This document shows positions 18,303 to 26,351 of a DNA stretch of 43,643 nucleotides, one piece after another; positions within the stretch are counted from its first letter, which is position 1; each line of letters opens with the position of its first letter. The stretch covers positions 1-43,643 of the forward strand of contig SVNM01000014.1 in the NCBI GenBank assembly GCA_015066875.1, given 5' to 3'. The translations under genes and the position numbers were made by a program. The stretch comes from Ruminococcus sp. (GTDB taxonomy: Bacteria > Bacillota > Clostridia > Oscillospirales > Ruminococcaceae). The notes beneath the pieces are model-generated. The model did no database searches and was not told where the DNA came from. It saw nothing but the letters and a program-made list of their open reading frames with translations.

Positions 18303-19664
18303 TCATACATATCCGAAAATCGATGAAAGGAAGATTACAACCATACATACGGGACATATATACTTTATCATAACACGATAGAGCATCTTTGACTTAAACT
18401 TTGAATTAAGTTGAACCTCGTCCTCGATGTACTTTGTGCCCACCACGTATCCGATAAGAATACAGGTAAGAAGTGCTACGATAGGCATAAGAATATTGTT
18501 GCTGAGGAAGTCAAAGAAGTCGAGGAACTGCATTCCGAACAGCTTTACTTCTGCCCAGTTGCTGTATCCCAGAACTGAAAGCATAGCTATAATCATAGAG
18601 AATGCAACTACAATAAGTGACGCGGGAATTCTCTTGAGACCTGTCTTCTCGCAAAGAATGGAAACGATAGTCTCCATAAGAGAAATTGACGATGTAAGAG
18701 CTGCAAGAAGTACAAGAACAAAGAACGCAATGCCGATAATCTGTCCGCCAGCCATTGACTCAAACACGTTAGGCAGAGTTATGAACATAAGTCCGGGGCC
18801 CGCATTAAGAGCTGATTCATCTCCGCCTGAAAATGCAAATACCGCAGGAATGATCATCATTCCCGAAAGAAATGCTACTGCTGTATCGAAAACCTCAATC
18901 TGTCTTACCGAGCCTTCGAGATTATCCTCTTTACGCATATATGAGCCGTAGGTAATCATAATTCCCATTGCAAGTGACATTGAATAGAAAAGCTGTCCCA
19001 TAGCGGCTACAACTGTCTTGATTGAAAATCTGCTGAAATCAGGAAGCAGATAGTACTTAAGACCTTCCATAGCTCCGTCAAGAGTTACTGCATATACAGC
19101 AATTGCAACAGACATAAGAACAAGCACAGGCATAAGGATTTTACTTACCTTTTCAATACCCTTTTCAACGCCCAGCATTACTACTATAGCAGTAAGTCCC
19201 ATATAAATCGCAAGGAAAAGTGTAGGCTGACCCGCACTTCCGATAAAGTTGTTGAAGAACGAGCCGTCACCCGCAGCTGTTGCGCCTGCTCCCGTAATAT
19301 AAACCGTCAGGTACTTCAATACCCAACCGCCGATTACGCAGTAATACGGGAAAATTATGATTGGCACTGCTGCTGCCAGCCAGCCAAGAGGTGAAAATTT
19401 ACTGTTGATTTTAGAATACGCTCCGATAACGCTCTTCCCTGTTTTTCTTCCGATGGAAATTTCTGTTATCATAAGCGCAAAGCCAAATGTTATGGCAAGT
19501 ACAAGATATACGAGAAGGAAAATTCCTCCGCCGTATTTTGCGGCGAGATACGGAAAACGCCATATGTTTCCCAGTCCTACAGCTGATCCCGCAGCAGCAA
19601 GGACAAATCCAAGCTTTGAACTGAAACTGCTTTTGGCTGTTCCGGAAACTTCATTGTTATTCAT
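18303..19664 (-). CDS. sodium-dependent transporter of the NSS/SNF family
   Basis: A 453-residue symporter of the neurotransmitter:sodium symporter family (LeuT fold), which in bacteria usually imports amino acids with Na+. The signature TM1, GFVLAAAGSAVGLGNIWRFP, then YLAAKYGGGIFLLVY is clear, and about 11 hydrophobic spans fit the bacterial 11-TM subgroup. The substrate cannot be told from sequence alone. The start at 19664 is 21 codons inside the open frame and follows AAAGGAAG; the upstream part overlaps the promoter. Its terminator is split by element copy 2. Confidence 0.9.
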   Translation of the reverse strand: MNNNEVSGTAKSSFSSKLGFVLAAAGSAVGLGNIWRFPYLAAKYGGGIFLLVYLVLAITFGFALMITEISIGRKTGKSVIGAYSKINSKFSPLGWLAAAVPIIIFPYYCVIGGWVLKYLTVYITGAGATAAGDGSFFNNFIGSAGQPTLFLAIYMGLTAIVVMLGVEKGIEKVSKILMPVLVLMSVAIAVYAVTLDGAMEGLKYYLLPDFSRFSIKTVVAAMGQLFYSMSLAMGIMITYGSYMRKEDNLEGSVRQIEVFDTAVAFLSGMMIIPAVFAFSGGDESALNAGPGLMFITLPNVFESMAGGQIIGIAFFVLVLLAALTSSISLMETIVSILCEKTGLKRIPASLIVVAFSMIIAMLSVLGYSNWAEVKLFGMQFLDFFDFLSNNILMPIVALLTCILIGYVVGTKYIEDEVQLNSKFKSKMLYRVMIKYICPVCMVVIFLSSIFGYV

Positions 19665-19697
19665 ATTTTTTACTTCCTTTCCGACATAGATACATTT

Positions 19698-19727
19698 ATT
19701 ATAACAGTTTTTGCCTGCTGATGTCAA
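19698..19727 (-). promoter_or_regulatory. sigma-A promoter of the NSS symporter gene
   Basis: TTGACA (19722-19727), an 18-bp spacer and TATAAT (19698-19703), reading leftward. Confidence 0.8.
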
Positions 19728-19791
19728 TAGGAATGGCAGATAATCTCAAACAATTAATCTTACACCGTTTTAGCAAAATAGCCTAAATCGC

Positions 19792-19820
19792 TTGACAACA
19801 GCTTGCGTAAATGGTAAAAT
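19792..19820 (+). promoter_or_regulatory. sigma-A promoter of the unknown membrane protein gene
   Basis: TTGACA (19792-19797), a 17-bp spacer and TAAAAT (19815-19820), reading rightward; divergent from the symporter promoter. Confidence 0.8.
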
Positions 19821-19861
19821 ATGTACACAACAACACCCTATTTATTATACGGAGGTTTATT

Positions 19862-20974
19862 ATGGGAAGAATATATCGAAACGACGGAGCATTTGGCGAA
19901 GTGCCAATCGGACGCTTTGATTCAAAATATGTAGAAGGTACAAGCGTTTCCTATCAGAATGAAAGAATTTTTTGCAAGCATCTTGTTAACGATTACAAAA
20001 TTGCAGAATGCAGAAACGGTATTATTTACAACGCAGACGGAAATACAGCTCTGGCACGACTGAATAATGGTATTGTTTATGATACTAATGACAGAGAAAT
20101 TGCTCGCTACGAGGGCGATGTATATGGTGCGGCTGCGGCTGTTGTTGCTCTTATTCTGAGAATAAATGCAGAAAATTACAACGAATTTAAAAATGAAAAA
20201 AGTGATGTAGCTGAAGTGAACAAATCCAGCGGCACTTCGGCTTCTTCGGGCGGTTCTCAACCCTCTGATACGCCTAATATTTTTGAAATAATAATCGGTT
20301 TGATAGGGGCGGTTATTACATTTGTTGTCAAGGCGGTAAAATTTGTTGTTACATTGATAATTAACCCGAAGGTTATGATTGGTGCAATAATCGGAAGCTG
20401 GGTTCTAGACATTATTCTTAGGATTATGCATTGCATAACAGAAGGGGGTGCTTTTAATTCTATTCTGGGTTGTTTTATTTGCTCCATTTTTTTTGCAATA
20501 GGTTTATTTACGGCAATAAAACTGAACAAAAGCAAGAAAGAAGAGACATTAAAAAAACGCACTGTAAGCTTTCTCACCCTTATAGCAAGTCCTTCGTGGA
20601 TAGTATATTTCTTGAATTCCGTATGTTATCTTTATGGACGTATAGCAGCAATGATACAGGGTGTCGATTATTATTCAGGTGAATATGAATTTCCATTCTT
20701 CATAGAAGCATTTTTTGTTCTTCAAGGTAATTTTGGCAACCACAACCAAGACCTATATCCACCTTCTTTATCATTTCTGCGCGAGATAACATACTTTATT
20801 GGTTATAGGTTTAAATTAATGCCTAGAGTAAATTTTTTATACCATTACATATCTGATGATATGTTTTTTGCACTGGTTTTTTCAATTCTCGTTCTTATTA
20901 TTATCGCAAATTGCAAAAGAAAACACAAAAAACAACAGGGAACACAGCCCACAACCGAAACCTCATCTACATAA
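19862..20974 (+). CDS. multi-span membrane protein of unknown function
   Basis: I do not recognise this 370-residue protein. The first ~95 residues form a soluble domain of short repeated strand units (RIYRNDGAFGEVPIGRFD, IAECRNGIIYNADG, ARLNNGIVYDTNDREIARYE), reminiscent of small YWTD/bactofilin-like repeats but unassigned. A Ser/Gly linker at about 125-137 follows, then about five hydrophobic spans to residue 360. GGAGG 6 nt before the ATG at 19862 sets the start. It is a single-gene unit with its own promoter and terminator. AT content is higher than in the neighbouring purB, which could mean recent acquisition. Confidence 0.6.
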   Translation: MGRIYRNDGAFGEVPIGRFDSKYVEGTSVSYQNERIFCKHLVNDYKIAECRNGIIYNADGNTALARLNNGIVYDTNDREIARYEGDVYGAAAAVVALILRINAENYNEFKNEKSDVAEVNKSSGTSASSGGSQPSDTPNIFEIIIGLIGAVITFVVKAVKFVVTLIINPKVMIGAIIGSWVLDIILRIMHCITEGGAFNSILGCFICSIFFAIGLFTAIKLNKSKKEETLKKRTVSFLTLIASPSWIVYFLNSVCYLYGRIAAMIQGVDYYSGEYEFPFFIEAFFVLQGNFGNHNQDLYPPSLSFLREITYFIGYRFKLMPRVNFLYHYISDDMFFALVFSILVLIIIANCKRKHKKQQGTQPTTETSST

Positions 20975-20977
20975 CCC

Positions 20978-21012
20978 AAATCCCCTTGAAATCAAGGGGA
21001 TTTCCTTTTCTG
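20978..21012 (+). terminator. intrinsic terminator after the membrane protein gene
   Basis: AAATCCCCTTG pairs with CAAGGGGATTT around a 4-nt loop (20978-21003), followed by CCTTTTC. It ends immediately before the purB promoter. Confidence 0.85.
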
Positions 21013-21041
21013 TTGACACACTACGCAAAAAATGGTATAAT
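21013..21041 (+). promoter_or_regulatory. sigma-A promoter of purB
   Basis: TTGACA (21013-21018), a 17-bp spacer and TATAAT (21036-21041). The 5' UTR is about 45 nt; no purine riboswitch is visible in it. Confidence 0.88.
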
Positions 21042-21092
21042 TTATGTAACTGTGCGGTTTACCGCAAAATGTTTATAAAGGAGTATTTGATT

Positions 21093-22532
21093 ATGAGCGC
21101 TAATTACAACAGCTATGAAAGTCCCTTCTGTACCCGTTACGCAAGCGAGGAAATGCAGTATGTTTTCTCTGCAGATAAGAAATTCACCACATGGAGAAAG
21201 CTGTGGGTGGCTCTTGCAAGAGCTGAAATGAAGCTTGGCCTGCCCGTTACCGAGGCTCAGGTAAAACAGCTTGAGGAGCATATCAACGATGTTGATTACG
21301 CTGTTGCCGAGGCTCGTGAGAAAATCACCCGTCACGATGTTATGGCTCACGTTTTCACCTATGGACAGGCTTGCCCCGACGCTGCAGGTATTATCCACCT
21401 TGGTGCTACTTCCTGCTATGTAGGCGATAACACAGACGTTATCATTATGCGCGACGCTATGCAGATTGTCCGCAGAAAGCTTATCAACGTTATGAACAAT
21501 CTGGCAAAATTCGCAAACGAATACAAGGCTATGCCCTGTCTTGCTTATACACACCTTCAGCCCGCTCAGCTTACTACTGTAGGCAAGAGAGCTACACTCT
21601 GGCTTAACGAGCTTCTTATGGATTTCGAGGACCTTGAATTCAGAATTTCAAAGCTTCAGCTTCTCGGCTCTAAGGGTACAACCGGTACTCAGGCTTCATT
21701 TATGGAGCTTTTTGAGGGTGATACAGATAAAATCAAGGAGCTTGAAAAAATGATCGCAGAGGAAATGGGCTTCGACGGCGTTGTTCCCGTTTCAGGTCAG
21801 ACTTACTCACGTAAGGTCGATTCACAGATCCTTTCCGTGCTCAGCGGTATTGCTCAGTCATGCAGTAAGTTCTCTAACGATATGAGAATTCTTCAGAGCT
21901 TCAAGGAAATGGAAGAGCCCCGTGAAAAGAAGCAGATAGGCTCTTCTGCTATGGCTTACAAGAGAAATCCTATGAGATGCGAAAGAATTACATCACTTGC
22001 AAGATACGTGATGATCGACAGCCTCAACCCCGCTTTCACAGCTGGTACTCAGTGGTTTGAAAGAACTCTCGATGACTCTGCAAACAAGAGAATTTCCGTC
22101 GCAGAGGCTTTCCTCGGTGTTGACGCTATCCTCAACATTATGATGAACGTTACAGACGGTCTTGTGGTTTATCCCGAAATGATCCGCAGAAGAGTTATGG
22201 CTGAGCTTCCCTTTATGGCTTCTGAAAATATTATGATGGACGCTGTTAAGAAGGGCGGAAACCGTCAGGAGCTTCACGACAGAATTATGGATTACTCTAT
22301 GGAAGCAGGTAAGCAGGTTAAGGTTTACGGCAAGGATAATAACCTCTGCGACCTTATTCTTGAGGATCCTATGTTTATGGTTACAAAGGAAGAGCTCGAC
22401 TCTGCCCTCAAGCCCGAAAATTACACAGGAAGAAGCGCTCAGCAGGTTGATGAATTCCTCAGCGGACTCATTAATCCTATTCTTGAAGCTAACAAGGAGC
22501 TTCTCGGCGAAAGCTTTGAAATGAAGAACTAA
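21093..22532 (+). CDS. purB: adenylosuccinate lyase
   Basis: PurB cleaves SAICAR and adenylosuccinate in purine synthesis. It has 479 residues, the length of the longer fumarase-superfamily form. The signature SSAMAYKRNPMRCE holds the catalytic-loop Ser, and the His-bearing segments AYTHLQPAQLTTVGKR and GATSCYVGDNTD are present. AAAGGAG 9 nt upstream fixes the ATG at 21093; the open frame upstream runs back through the promoter and is not coding. It stands alone here, outside any pur operon, and is followed by element copy 3. Confidence 0.95.
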   Translation: MSANYNSYESPFCTRYASEEMQYVFSADKKFTTWRKLWVALARAEMKLGLPVTEAQVKQLEEHINDVDYAVAEAREKITRHDVMAHVFTYGQACPDAAGIIHLGATSCYVGDNTDVIIMRDAMQIVRRKLINVMNNLAKFANEYKAMPCLAYTHLQPAQLTTVGKRATLWLNELLMDFEDLEFRISKLQLLGSKGTTGTQASFMELFEGDTDKIKELEKMIAEEMGFDGVVPVSGQTYSRKVDSQILSVLSGIAQSCSKFSNDMRILQSFKEMEEPREKKQIGSSAMAYKRNPMRCERITSLARYVMIDSLNPAFTAGTQWFERTLDDSANKRISVAEAFLGVDAILNIMMNVTDGLVVYPEMIRRRVMAELPFMASENIMMDAVKKGGNRQELHDRIMDYSMEAGKQVKVYGKDNNLCDLILEDPMFMVTKEELDSALKPENYTGRSAQQVDEFLSGLINPILEANKELLGESFEMKN

Positions 22533-22551
22533 ACATTGTATAAGACGGACG

Positions 22552-22835
22552 TTTAAGGGTACTGTCTATACGGAAGCATTATGCGTATTTAGTGGGGGAA
22601 CCTTTCTGAAGAAAGTTTCCCACCACACCCCCTACAAAGACTTTTGAGTCTAATTTCAGCCCCATAGGGTGCACACAGAGAAATCCTTGAATTTCTACTT
22701 TGTCTGATGTGCGCACCCTATGGGGCTGAAATTAAAACTTGAAAGTTTTAGGAAAGGAGTTTGAGGGATAACCCTTTTTCAAAAGGGTTTCCCTCAATAA
22801 TTCACGTAAATACTTCTATATGGGTAGCACCTTTA
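22552..22835 (-). mobile_element. MITE-like folded element, copy 3, after purB
   Basis: About 284 bp, inverted relative to copies 1 and 2. It shows the same series in reverse: a GGGGGAACCTTTC/GAAAGTTTCCC hairpin, AGACTTTTGAGTCT, the long palindrome around GCCCCATAGGGTGCACAC with its inverse GTGCGCACCCTATGGGGC, AAAACTTGAAAGTTTT and TTGAGGG..CCCTCAA. Unlike the other copies, its outer flanks do not pair beyond about 3 bp. It fills the convergent gap between purB and the TVP38-family gene, ending 3 bp before that gene's stop codon. Confidence 0.82.
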
Positions 22836-22837
22836 CG

Positions 22838-23491
22838 TTAATTACCGATAAATTTTTTTCTTATAATAGCTCCGCAGAATGTGAGGATAATGATAAAAGC
22901 AAGTAAAATCAGACTTGCAAGAAAACGTCCCTGTCCGAGATTAGCACCCATAAACACCGAGCAAGCCATAGAAGGGGTGCGTGCAACGGAAGCAATAACA
23001 AAGAATTTCAGGGGAGAGATTTTAGTAAGTCCCGCAATATAAGTAAGAAAATCCTTTGGAGTACCCGGTATGGCAAAAAGCACGAGAATAGTAAGCGACA
23101 GCTTTTTTTCGTCATTAAGCAGAGAAAAGCGTTCCAGCTTTTCTGTGGGAAACATTTTCAGAACAAAGGGGCGTCCGAATTTTCTTACAAGAGAAAAAAC
23201 AATGGCAGTACCGATAAAGATGCCGGCAAAGCACCATACGACTCCCCATAGCGGACCGAAGAGCACTCCGCTCATAACCTCAACAGGAGCCCCCGGAATA
23301 AACGCAAGAACGATCTGCAGAATTTCCACGCCGATAAAGGCAAGTGGAGCAAATACACCGAAGCTTTGCACTTTTTCGTGAATAACAGCCCGTCCCTCCT
23401 CAGAGCAGAGCATAACCGCATAAGGAAAGAGAAAATATCCGAGAACAGCGATAGCAAAAACAGCAAAAAGACCGAGAATAATTTTCCGCAT
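22838..23491 (-). CDS. TVP38/TMEM64 family membrane protein
   Basis: A 217-residue inner-membrane protein with five or six hydrophobic spans, of the VTT/DedA-like superfamily proposed to move lipids across the membrane. Typical features are the re-entrant segment FIPGAPVEVMSGVLFGPLWG and the second motif FAIPGTPKDFLTYIAGLT, then ARTPSM. GGAGG 5 nt before the ATG at 23491 is preferred over the ATG four codons earlier, which lies within that site. Its stop codon abuts element copy 3. Confidence 0.87.
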   Translation of the reverse strand: MRKIILGLFAVFAIAVLGYFLFPYAVMLCSEEGRAVIHEKVQSFGVFAPLAFIGVEILQIVLAFIPGAPVEVMSGVLFGPLWGVVWCFAGIFIGTAIVFSLVRKFGRPFVLKMFPTEKLERFSLLNDEKKLSLTILVLFAIPGTPKDFLTYIAGLTKISPLKFFVIASVARTPSMACSVFMGANLGQGRFLASLILLAFIIILTFCGAIIRKKFIGN

Positions 23492-23520
23492 AGAAACCTC
23501 CATAAAAGCATAACAAGAAT

Positions 23521-23549
23521 ATTATATACTATAACGACTCATTATTCAA
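23521..23549 (-). promoter_or_regulatory. sigma-A promoter of the TVP38-family gene
   Basis: TTGAAT (23544-23549), a 17-bp spacer and TATAAT (23521-23526), reading leftward. Confidence 0.72.
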
Positions 23550-23639
23550 GGAATAAGACTGTTTTATAACATAATGATAAAATAAATGTGACAGAAAGGT
23601 GTGATTTTGTTGAAAAAATGTTACAATTGAGAAGTTTGC

Positions 23640-23668
23640 TTGACAAAGAATGAATGTAAGTGTATAAT
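23640..23668 (+). promoter_or_regulatory. sigma-A promoter of the lipoprotein gene
   Basis: TTGACA (23640-23645), a 17-bp spacer and TATAAT (23663-23668), about 57 bp before the start codon. Confidence 0.85.
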
Positions 23669-23725
23669 GATAACAGACCTGCCGTAAAAACAGATGGCGG
23701 TATATCTTGAAAGGAATAATGAAAA

Positions 23726-24607
23726 ATGAAAAAGAAATTTGCAGTTTTAACAATATTTACAGCATTAGCGCTTACAGCACTTGCAAGCTGTTCCGATAAG
23801 GACGAGCCTTCATCATCAATTGATGAGTCAATTATCAAACAGCCTGTAACATTTTCATATGACTCAGGTGATGATGAGGAAGAAGAGAACGCTCTTGACG
23901 CACAGGATCCTACATCAGCAGGAGATTCAGGCAATTCAGAGCCTGCAACAGAATATGTACCTGTAACAGAGCCTGACGGCGAGCCTGTAACTACATATAT
24001 TCCCGTAACAGATGCACAGGGAACAACAGTAACCGAGACAGACGGCGCAGTTCAGACAACAGCTGTAACAGTAACAACATGCATCACAGTTGACAAGAAC
24101 ACAGAAACAACAACAGCAACATGCGACAGCTACAAGGAAAAAAGAGATGACGCATATGCAATGTGGCTTGATATTTCAACAGAAGAGGACTTCCACTTCC
24201 AGGGTGACTTTATCCAGGTAAAATTCAAGATCAAGGAAACAGCTCCCGACGGCGTATATGACGTAAACATCACAAATCCTGACTTTGCAACATTTGCAAA
24301 CAACATCTCATCAGTATATCCCGATACACTTCTTCACGGTAAGGTGTATGTAAACGAGACTTTAGAGCCTCAGCGAGAGGTTGTTGCAGCAGACGGCTTT
24401 ACAGTATATGCAGATAACGTAGCCGGAAAGCAGGGCGATGAGGTAACGATCACCTTCAGTATGAATCAGAATCCCGGAATGTGCGCACTTAACTTCTGGT
24501 TTGATTACGACAAGAATGCAATGCAGATTGTAGAGTGTTCTGCGGTAGGCGAGTTTGCTGATATTGCAAGCGTAACATCATTCGGCGAGCCTAAGAATCA
24601 GGATTAA
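23726..24607 (+). CDS. cell-surface lipoprotein with cohesin-like halves in swapped order
   Basis: A 293-residue predicted lipoprotein. A signal peptide ends in lipobox LASC (Cys22), followed by an acidic, then Thr/Val/Pro-rich linker to about residue 130. Residues ~141-210 (DFIQVKFKIKETAPDGVYDV) resemble the second half of a cohesin module, with its 'LTFKVKDGAKAGEY' strand pattern. Residues ~220-281 (GKQGDEVTITFSMN, NFWFDYDKNAMQIVECSAVG) resemble the first half. The order is therefore the reverse of a normal cohesin. It could display dockerin proteins on the membrane or only reuse the fold. Own promoter and terminator. Confidence 0.7.
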   Translation: MKKKFAVLTIFTALALTALASCSDKDEPSSSIDESIIKQPVTFSYDSGDDEEEENALDAQDPTSAGDSGNSEPATEYVPVTEPDGEPVTTYIPVTDAQGTTVTETDGAVQTTAVTVTTCITVDKNTETTTATCDSYKEKRDDAYAMWLDISTEEDFHFQGDFIQVKFKIKETAPDGVYDVNITNPDFATFANNISSVYPDTLLHGKVYVNETLEPQREVVAADGFTVYADNVAGKQGDEVTITFSMNQNPGMCALNFWFDYDKNAMQIVECSAVGEFADIASVTSFGEPKNQD

Positions 24608-24613
24608 TAACAA

Positions 24614-24658
24614 AACAGCTGATTTCAGTGTAAAGCGGAAATCAGCTGTTATTTTTAT
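24614..24658 (+). terminator. intrinsic terminator after the lipoprotein gene
   Basis: AACAGCTGATTTC pairs with GAAATCAGCTGTT (24614-24650), followed by ATTTTTAT on the plus strand. Confidence 0.88.
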
Positions 24659-24705
24659 ATATAAAAATAAGCTGTAGGGGAGCTTTAACCCATACAGCTT
24701 TTCTT
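24659..24705 (-). terminator. intrinsic terminator after the YbaK-like gene
   Basis: On the minus strand AAGCTGTA..GGG pairs with CCC..TACAGCTT, followed by ATTTTTAT. It is back to back with the lipoprotein terminator. Confidence 0.8.
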
Positions 24706-24714
24706 TTTGATATA

Positions 24715-25263
24715 TCACTCTTCAACCGGGAGGTCGATGTAAACGGGAGTATGTCCGCAAGCCTGAACATATCTGAGCATATCGTCTTTAGCGAGTCTGA
24801 GGGTAGAGGTTGAAATTCCGGGGTGACCGCTAATAAAATCGCTTTTGAGAAGGTCCTTGTCGATAACAAGCTGAATTTGCTTTTCTGTATCGAAAATAAG
24901 CTCAAGAGCAGAAACAGAACCGGGAGTAGTATGAAGAAGCTCCTCCATTTTATCAGCGTCGGCAAAGGAAAGTCGTGCACAGCCGAGCTGAGAGGATAAG
25001 AATTTTGTTTTGAAGGGCTTATCGCCGGGCATCATAACCATATAGAAATTAGTTTTCTGACGGTTGCAGAGAAAGAGATTCTTGCATATCTGAGCTCCGA
25101 GAACAGACTCTACAAGCAAGCAGTCCTCCATAGTATCAGCGTGCTCGTGAACGGCACGGGCAAAAGAAATTCCCAGCGAGTCAAGAGCGTCATAGATAGC
25201 AGTTTCCACATCAGAACAGGCGGAATCAGGTCTGCCGTTATAAATAGTATTATCAATATTCAT
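24715..25263 (-). CDS. YbaK/ProX-type aminoacyl-tRNA editing deacylase
   Basis: A 182-residue stand-alone editing domain of the YbaK/EbsC/ProXp superfamily, which hydrolyses mischarged tRNAs such as Ala-tRNA-Pro. Visible family features are KNLFLCNRQKTNFYMVMMPG, the conserved Lys region FKTKFLSSQLG, the loop HTTPGSVSALEL and GHPGISTSTLRL near the end. The length and the HPG-STST motif favour the PrdX/ProXp-ala group. GGTGA 5 nt before the ATG at 25263 fixes the start, three codons inside the open frame. A separate promoter was not resolved. Confidence 0.85.
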   Translation of the reverse strand: MNIDNTIYNGRPDSACSDVETAIYDALDSLGISFARAVHEHADTMEDCLLVESVLGAQICKNLFLCNRQKTNFYMVMMPGDKPFKTKFLSSQLGCARLSFADADKMEELLHTTPGSVSALELIFDTEKQIQLVIDKDLLKSDFISGHPGISTSTLRLAKDDMLRYVQACGHTPVYIDLPVEE

Positions 25264-25328
25264 AGAAATCACCGATCCTTAAAAAGTACTTATTATATTA
25301 TATCACTGATGGCGGATTTTTTCAACAC

Positions 25329-26351
25329 TCAGATAATACAGAAGGCGGGATTATCGTAAGCAGAGTCAAAAATACGGGAAAGATTATCCTCACAATACTC
25401 AATTTCCTTGGAGTAGTCCTTGAAGAGCAAGGCGCACTCCTCAAGAGAAAGGGGAGCGCCCTTCTGACAAAGCATATATCCCGTAGTGAATATACTCACA
25501 GCCATAAGGTAGATTTTAGAAATGATTTCCTCATCAAAAACGGCTTTGATAAGGTATCTCCAGACAAAATAAACAGCGATTTTTCGCAGATAGGGCTCGG
25601 TTTCAGCTGTTACAAAGCGGTTGTCACTGTGGTTGCGGATAAGCTCCTGAAGATATGAAAGCCAGCGTGGATTATTAATTTCGAGAGCTGTTAAAGTCAT
25701 AAGTAGCTTTTTTATATCGGGAACAGCCGTTGCGTTACAGCTTTTAACAGGCGGAAGGGTATAATCTCCGTTATCCATAAGCTCCTGAAGGTAACAGGAG
25801 TACTCCCACACATCAGCAATAGCATTTTCAAGAGGAATATGGGGGTTTTCAAGGTGGCGGATAATGTTGAGTCTTACGGAATAAATAAGCTCCATAAGTT
25901 TTTCATCGGGGACAAATCCGTCTGAGCAGAGGTCATCGGCGATTTCACACTCATAGAAGTCAAAAGGCTGATTATACGAGAGGATAATGCGTGAAGCCTC
26001 TTCACAGCAAAGGCCTATACCGCCCTCTCTCACATTGCCTATCCATTCGTAGTAGCGAGGGTGATGAGTGCATATATGGCAGAGTTTATCCTCGCCCAGA
26101 TTAATAATAATATCGCAGAGATTTTTTTCATTGAGGAACGGACAGCGTTCATTTTCGCCGAGGATAAAAGAGTCGCACTCTCCTTTGGCGATATTTTCCC
26201 TTAGTCTGTCGCCGAAGCTTCCCTGAACAGAGTCATAGAAAGATGCGGTAGAGTCATCAATATCAATTTCCCAGCCGATACAGCAGTTATCAGAGCAATC
26301 CGAAGCGGTGCATTTAAACTCTTTATAATAAAGAGGCATACGGGAGATCAT
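25329..26351 (-). CDS. FliB-like (flagellin lysine-N-methylase family) cysteine-rich protein
   Basis: A 340-residue protein of the family named for flagellin lysine methylase FliB. The N-terminal half holds a conserved Cys array: CTASDCSDNCCIGWEI, then RCPFLNEKNLCDI and KLCHICTHHPRYYEW. This strongly suggests a bound Fe-S cluster or other metal. Many members occur in non-motile Clostridia, so the substrate need not be flagellin. The ATG overlaps the TGA of the upstream MATE gene (ATGA) and has GAGGAGG 7 nt before it, so translation is coupled to the exporter. Confidence 0.82.
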   Translation of the reverse strand: MISRMPLYYKEFKCTASDCSDNCCIGWEIDIDDSTASFYDSVQGSFGDRLRENIAKGECDSFILGENERCPFLNEKNLCDIIINLGEDKLCHICTHHPRYYEWIGNVREGGIGLCCEEASRIILSYNQPFDFYECEIADDLCSDGFVPDEKLMELIYSVRLNIIRHLENPHIPLENAIADVWEYSCYLQELMDNGDYTLPPVKSCNATAVPDIKKLLMTLTALEINNPRWLSYLQELIRNHSDNRFVTAETEPYLRKIAVYFVWRYLIKAVFDEEIISKIYLMAVSIFTTGYMLCQKGAPLSLEECALLFKDYSKEIEYCEDNLSRIFDSAYDNPAFCII

